Origin: Streptococcus mitis B6
GTDB lineage: Bacteria > Bacillota > Bacilli > Lactobacillales > Streptococcaceae
Assembly (NCBI RefSeq): GCF_000027165.1
Contig: NC_013853.1
Location: forward strand, 496,001-560,000
Direction: 5' to 3'
Length of the DNA stretch: 64,000 nucleotides
This document shows positions 60,641-64,000 of the stretch, piece by piece. Each line of letters starts with the position of its first letter. Within the stretch, counting starts at the first letter, position 1. Both the position numbers and the translations under genes were made by a program. Below the pieces are notes generated by a model, which had not been told where the DNA came from, searched no databases, and saw only the letters and a list, made by a program, of their open reading frames with translations.

Positions 60641-60650
60641 AAAGGAAGCC

Positions 60651-61247
60651 ATGCTTTATCCAACACCTATTGCTAAGTTGATTGACAGTTATTCCAAACT
60701 TCCTGGTATTGGGATTAAGACAGCAACCCGTCTAGCCTTTTATACGATTGGGATGTCTGATGACGATGTCAATGAATTTGCAAAAAATCTCCTTTCTGCT
60801 AAGAGAGAATTGACCTACTGTTCTATTTGTGGACGTTTGACAGACGACGATCCTTGTTCTATCTGTACCGATCCGACTCGTGACCAGACAACGATTTTGG
60901 TGCTAGAGGATAGTCGGGATGTGGCGACCATGGAAAATATCCAAGAATACCATGGACTCTATCATGTCCTGCATGGCCTCATTTCCCCTATGAATGGTAT
61001 CAGTCCAGACGATATCAATCTCAAGAGCCTCATGACTCGTCTGATGGATAGTGAGGTTTCAGAAGTAATCGTAGCAACCAATGCCACAGCAGATGGGGAA
61101 GCGACTTCCATGTATCTTTCCCGCTTACTCAAGCCAGCTGGGATCAAGGTTACGCGCTTGGCACGAGGCCTTGCTGTGGGAGCAGATATCGAGTATGCGG
61201 ACGAAGTGACCCTCTTACGGGCTATTGAAAATCGAACAGAGTTGTAA
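60651..61247 (+). CDS. recR: Recombination protein RecR
   Basis: 198 residues: helix-hairpin-helix [16 protein letters not shown] (about 17-32), zinc finger [16 protein letters not shown] (about 57-72) and TOPRIM domain with [20 protein letters not shown]. It works with RecO to load RecA at gaps. 10 bases after penA, as in pneumococcus. Confidence 0.95.
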   Translation: MLYPTPIAKLIDSYSKLPGIGIKTATRLAFYTIGMSDDDVNEFAKNLLSAKRELTYCSICGRLTDDDPCSICTDPTRDQTTILVLEDSRDVATMENIQEYHGLYHVLHGLISPMNGISPDDINLKSLMTRLMDSEVSEVIVATNATADGEATSMYLSRLLKPAGIKVTRLARGLAVGADIEYADEVTLLRAIENRTEL

Positions 61248-61292
61248 GTGTAGACAAATTTACGAACTCCATTCATTTATAAAAAATTAAGG

Positions 61293-61324
61293 AGGCTGAA
61301 AATCGTTCATATCGGCCTCTTTTT
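61293..61324 (+). terminator. Terminator after recR
   Basis: GAGGCTGA and TCGGCCTC pair (one G-U) around a 12-base loop, followed by TTTTTG. Confidence 0.65.
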
Positions 61325-61422
61325 GTATAGTGTGATGAGTAGGATCAGGTTCAAGTTTTAAAAAAACAAGCAAATATGATATACTAAAGAGCGAGTATTC
61401 TAGTAGAATTAGGACAAATAAT

Positions 61423-62466
61423 ATGAAACAAACGATTATTCTTTTATATGGTGGACGGAGTGCGGAACGCGAAGTCTCTGTCCTTTCAGCGGAAAGTGTC
61501 ATGCGTGCGGTCAATTACGACCGTTTCACAGTTAAGACTTTCTTTATCAGCCAGTCTGGTGACTTTATCAAAACGCAGGAATTTAGTCAGACTCCAGGTC
61601 AAGAGGACCGTCTCATGACCAATGAAACCATTGATTGGGATAAGCAGGTTGCACCAAGTGCTATTTACGAAGAAGGTGCAGTTGTCTTTCCAGTTCTTCA
61701 CGGTCCGATGGGAGAAGATGGCTCTGTTCAAGGATTCTTGGAAGTTTTGAAAATGCCGTATGTCGGATGTAATATCTTGTCATCTAGCCTTGCCATGGAC
61801 AAAATCACTACCAAGCGTGTGTTAGAATCTGTCGGGATTGCTCAAGTTCCTTATGTGGCTATCGTTGAAGGCGATGATGTGACTTCTAAAATCACCGAAG
61901 TTGAAGAAAAATTGAATTATCCAGTCTTCACAAAACCATCAAACATGGGTTCAAGTGTCGGTATTTCAAAATCTGAAAACCAAGAAGAACTCCGTCAAGC
62001 TTTGAAACTTGCCTTCCAATATGACAGCCGTGTCTTGGTAGAGCAAGGGGTAAATGCCCGTGAAATCGAGGTTGGTCTCTTGGGCAACTACGATGTCAAA
62101 AGCACGCTTCCAGGGGAAGTAGTCAAGGATGTTGCCTTTTATGACTACGATGCCAAGTATATTGACAACAAGATTACCATGGACATCCCAGCCAAAATCA
62201 GTGATGATGTAGTGGCTGTCATGCGCCAAAATGCAGAAACAGCCTTTCGTGCCATTGGCGGTCTCGGTCTCTCTCGTTGCGATTTCTTCTATACAGATAA
62301 GGGAGAGATTTTCCTAAACGAGCTGAATACCATGCCAGGTTTTACCCAGTGGTCTATGTATCCACTGCTTTGGGACAATATGGGAATCAGCTACCCAGAA
62401 CTAATCGAGCGTCTGGTGGAACTTGCCAAGGAAAGTTTTGTCAAGCGCGAAGCGCATTTGCTATAA
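61423..62466 (+). CDS. ddl: D-alanine--D-alanine ligase
   Basis: 347 residues of the ATP-grasp Ddl family: [19 protein letters not shown] (about 8-26), [28 protein letters not shown] (about 169-181) and the metal site [12 protein letters not shown] (about 308-319). It makes the D-Ala-D-Ala dipeptide for MurF; the Phe/Tyr type expected for vancomycin-sensitive cells was not analysed further. Confidence 0.95.
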   Translation: MKQTIILLYGGRSAEREVSVLSAESVMRAVNYDRFTVKTFFISQSGDFIKTQEFSQTPGQEDRLMTNETIDWDKQVAPSAIYEEGAVVFPVLHGPMGEDGSVQGFLEVLKMPYVGCNILSSSLAMDKITTKRVLESVGIAQVPYVAIVEGDDVTSKITEVEEKLNYPVFTKPSNMGSSVGISKSENQEELRQALKLAFQYDSRVLVEQGVNAREIEVGLLGNYDVKSTLPGEVVKDVAFYDYDAKYIDNKITMDIPAKISDDVVAVMRQNAETAFRAIGGLGLSRCDFFYTDKGEIFLNELNTMPGFTQWSMYPLLWDNMGISYPELIERLVELAKESFVKREAHLL

Positions 62467-62477
62467 AAATGAAAGAG

Positions 62478-62537
62478 AGGGTAGAAGCCAGGACCATCAC
62501 GGTAAGGTGATCAGAGTTCTCGGACTTCGACCCTTTT
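62478..62537 (+). terminator. Hairpin between ddl and murF
   Basis: AGGGTAGAAG and CTTCGACCCT with TTTTT pair around a 35-base loop with internal structure (ATCAC/GTGAT). Probably a partial terminator, as murF starts 14 bases later with no obvious promoter of its own. Confidence 0.55.
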
Positions 62538-62550
62538 TAAAGGAGTGGAA

Positions 62551-63924
62551 ATGAAATTAACAATTCATGAAGTGGCCCAAGTTGTCGGAGCTAAAAATGA
62601 TATCAGCATCTTTGAGGATACCCAGTTAGAGAAAGCTGAGTTTGACAGTCGTTTGATTGCGACAGGAGATTTATTTGTGCCCCTCAAGGGTGCGCGTGAT
62701 GGTCATGACTTTATCGAAACAGCTTTTGAAAATGGTGCAGTAGTAACCTTGTCTGAGAAAGAGATTGCAAATCATCCCTACATTCTAGTAGACGATGTCT
62801 TGACTGCCTTTCAAATCCTCGCAGCCTACTATCTTGAAAAAACGGCAGTTGATGTCTTTGCAGTAACGGGTTCAAATGGCAAGACGACTACCAAGGATAT
62901 GTTGGCACATTTATTGTCAACAAAATACAAGACCTACAAAACTCAGGGCAATTACAATAACGAAATTGGCCTTCCCTACACAGTTCTCCACATGCCTGAA
63001 GGGACAGAAAAGTTGGTCTTGGAGATGGGACAGGATCACCTAGGAGATATCCATCTTTTGTCTGAATTGGCTCATCCTAAGACAGCCATTGTGACCTTGG
63101 TTGGAGAGGCTCATTTGGCCTTTTTCAAAGACCGTTCGGAGATTGCTAAAGGGAAAATGCAAATTGCTGATGGTATGGCACCAGATTCTTTGCTTTTGGC
63201 ACCAGCTGACCCGATTGTAGAGAACTACTTGCCTACAGATAAAAAAGTGGTCCGTTTTGGGCAAGGAGCTGAGTTAGAAATTACAGACTTGGTTGAGCGC
63301 AAGGATAGTCTGACCTTTAAGGCTAATTTCTTGGAACAAGTCCTTGATTTGCCAGTGACTGGTAAGTACAATGCCACTAATGCTATGATTGCGTCTTATG
63401 TTGCCCTACAAGAAGGAGTTTCAGAGGAGCAGATTCGTCAGGCCTTCCAAAATCTTGAATTGACGCGTAACCGTACCGAGTGGAAGAAAGCAGCCAATGG
63501 AGCAGATATCTTATCAGATGTTTACAATGCCAATCCAACTGCTATGAAGCTGATTTTAGAGACTTTCTCTGCCATTCCAGCCAACGAAGGTGGCAAGAAA
63601 ATCGCTGTCTTAGCGGACATGAAGGAACTCGGTGACCAGTCTGTTCAGCTCCATAACCAGATGATTTTGAGCCTCTCACCAGATGTGCTTGATACCGTGA
63701 TTTTCTACGGAGAAGACATTGCTGAATTGGCCCAACTTGCCAGTCAAATGTTCCCAATCGGCCACGTTTACTACTTCAAGAAAACAGAAGACAAAGACCA
63801 ATTTGAAGACCTAGTCAAGCAGGTTAAGGAAAGTCTAGGAGCTAATGACCAAATCTTGCTAAAAGGTTCTAACTCTATGAATCTAGCCAAATTGGTAGAA
63901 TGTTTAGAAAATGAAGACAAGTGA
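62551..63924 (+). CDS. murF: UDP-MurNAc-tripeptide--D-Ala-D-Ala ligase MurF
   Basis: 457 residues from the ATG at 62551, with AAAGGAG upstream; a GTG two codons earlier is possible. Mur ligase motifs TGSNGKTTTKDM (about 107-118), NNEIGLPYTVL, the LEMGQDHLGDI metal site, and DVYNANPTAM in the C-terminal domain. It adds the Ddl product to the muropeptide. Ends about 75 bases before the window edge. Confidence 0.95.
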   Translation: MKLTIHEVAQVVGAKNDISIFEDTQLEKAEFDSRLIATGDLFVPLKGARDGHDFIETAFENGAVVTLSEKEIANHPYILVDDVLTAFQILAAYYLEKTAVDVFAVTGSNGKTTTKDMLAHLLSTKYKTYKTQGNYNNEIGLPYTVLHMPEGTEKLVLEMGQDHLGDIHLLSELAHPKTAIVTLVGEAHLAFFKDRSEIAKGKMQIADGMAPDSLLLAPADPIVENYLPTDKKVVRFGQGAELEITDLVERKDSLTFKANFLEQVLDLPVTGKYNATNAMIASYVALQEGVSEEQIRQAFQNLELTRNRTEWKKAANGADILSDVYNANPTAMKLILETFSAIPANEGGKKIAVLADMKELGDQSVQLHNQMILSLSPDVLDTVIFYGEDIAELAQLASQMFPIGHVYYFKKTEDKDQFEDLVKQVKESLGANDQILLKGSNSMNLAKLVECLENEDK

Positions 63925-63972
63925 TTTTGTCAAACATTTACGTATTTCTAAATCCATTTTTGACAAGTAGCA

Positions 63973-63981
63973 TGGTATAAT
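63973..63981 (+). promoter_or_regulatory. Extended -10 promoter at the window edge
   Basis: TGGTATAAT, a perfect extended -10, points out of the window to an unseen plus-strand gene. 63925-63972 holds no other feature. Confidence 0.55.
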
Positions 63982-64000
63982 AAAATGCAGGAAAATTTTG

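Overview
The window looks like chromosome from a mitis-group Streptococcus, close to S. pneumoniae, S. mitis and S. oralis. The protein sequences and gene order match what I remember of the pneumococcal chromosome (stress operon with mgrA; que operon with trxA; nrdR-dnaB-dnaI-der; secA-aroG-acpS-alr-recG; nan locus; penA-recR-ddl-murF). The mitis-group repeats BOX (three copies) and RUP (three copies, whole or partial) are also present. No search was run, so species is not settled. The PBP2b allele and an unusual sialidase argue against a typical penicillin-susceptible pneumococcus.

Layout. 1-3.9 kb: a minus-strand envelope-stress operon (glsB, amaP, DUF2273, asp23, csbD) and the regulator mgrA. 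3.9-7.8 kb: an Rrf2-controlled oxidoreductase unit with a broken VOC-like gene, tRNA-Lys(CTT), 6S RNA and rarA. 7.8-15.3 kb: DUF3013, Nudix, prmA, rsmE, pepF, two small unknowns, an acetoin/diacetyl reductase and an aquaporin. 15.3-18.5 kb: the queC-D-E-F operon behind a preQ1-type riboswitch, then DUF4649-trxA. 18.5-24 kb: a MarR regulator, lrgA-lrgB, an ABC exporter and a YtrA-type GntR/ABC operon. 24-37.7 kb: nrdR-dnaB-dnaI-nitroreductase-der, two small membrane proteins, secA, twin DAHP synthases, acpS, alr and recG. 37.7-41.7 kb: an accessory patch of BOX, nested RUPs, a 20-codon mini-gene, an Rpn nuclease with a decayed fragment, and a frameshifted IS110-family element with a possible bridge RNA. 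41.8-58.4 kb: an esterase and the sialic-acid locus. 58.6-64 kb: penA, recR, ddl and murF.

The main system is the sialic-acid locus. A 1907-residue sortase-anchored protein joins two complete trypsin/V8-like serine protease modules to a lectin-like domain and a GH33 sialidase. Behind it lie nanE, a sugar ABC transporter without its ATPase, YhcH and DUF624 proteins, N-acetylneuraminate lyase, a ROK kinase and an RpiR-type regulator. The three main promoters share one design: the -35 box TTGAAA sits inside a catabolite-repression (cre) site. The second and third units also share an identical 16-base putative operator. The genes together suggest that glycoproteins are cut and desialylated at the surface, and the released sialic acid is imported and broken down when better sugars are absent.

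Other points of note: a RelBE-type module between duplicated terminators, a BOX element that encodes the kinase C-terminus, paired operators for the Rrf2 and MarR regulators, and PBP2b residues typical of low-affinity mosaic alleles.
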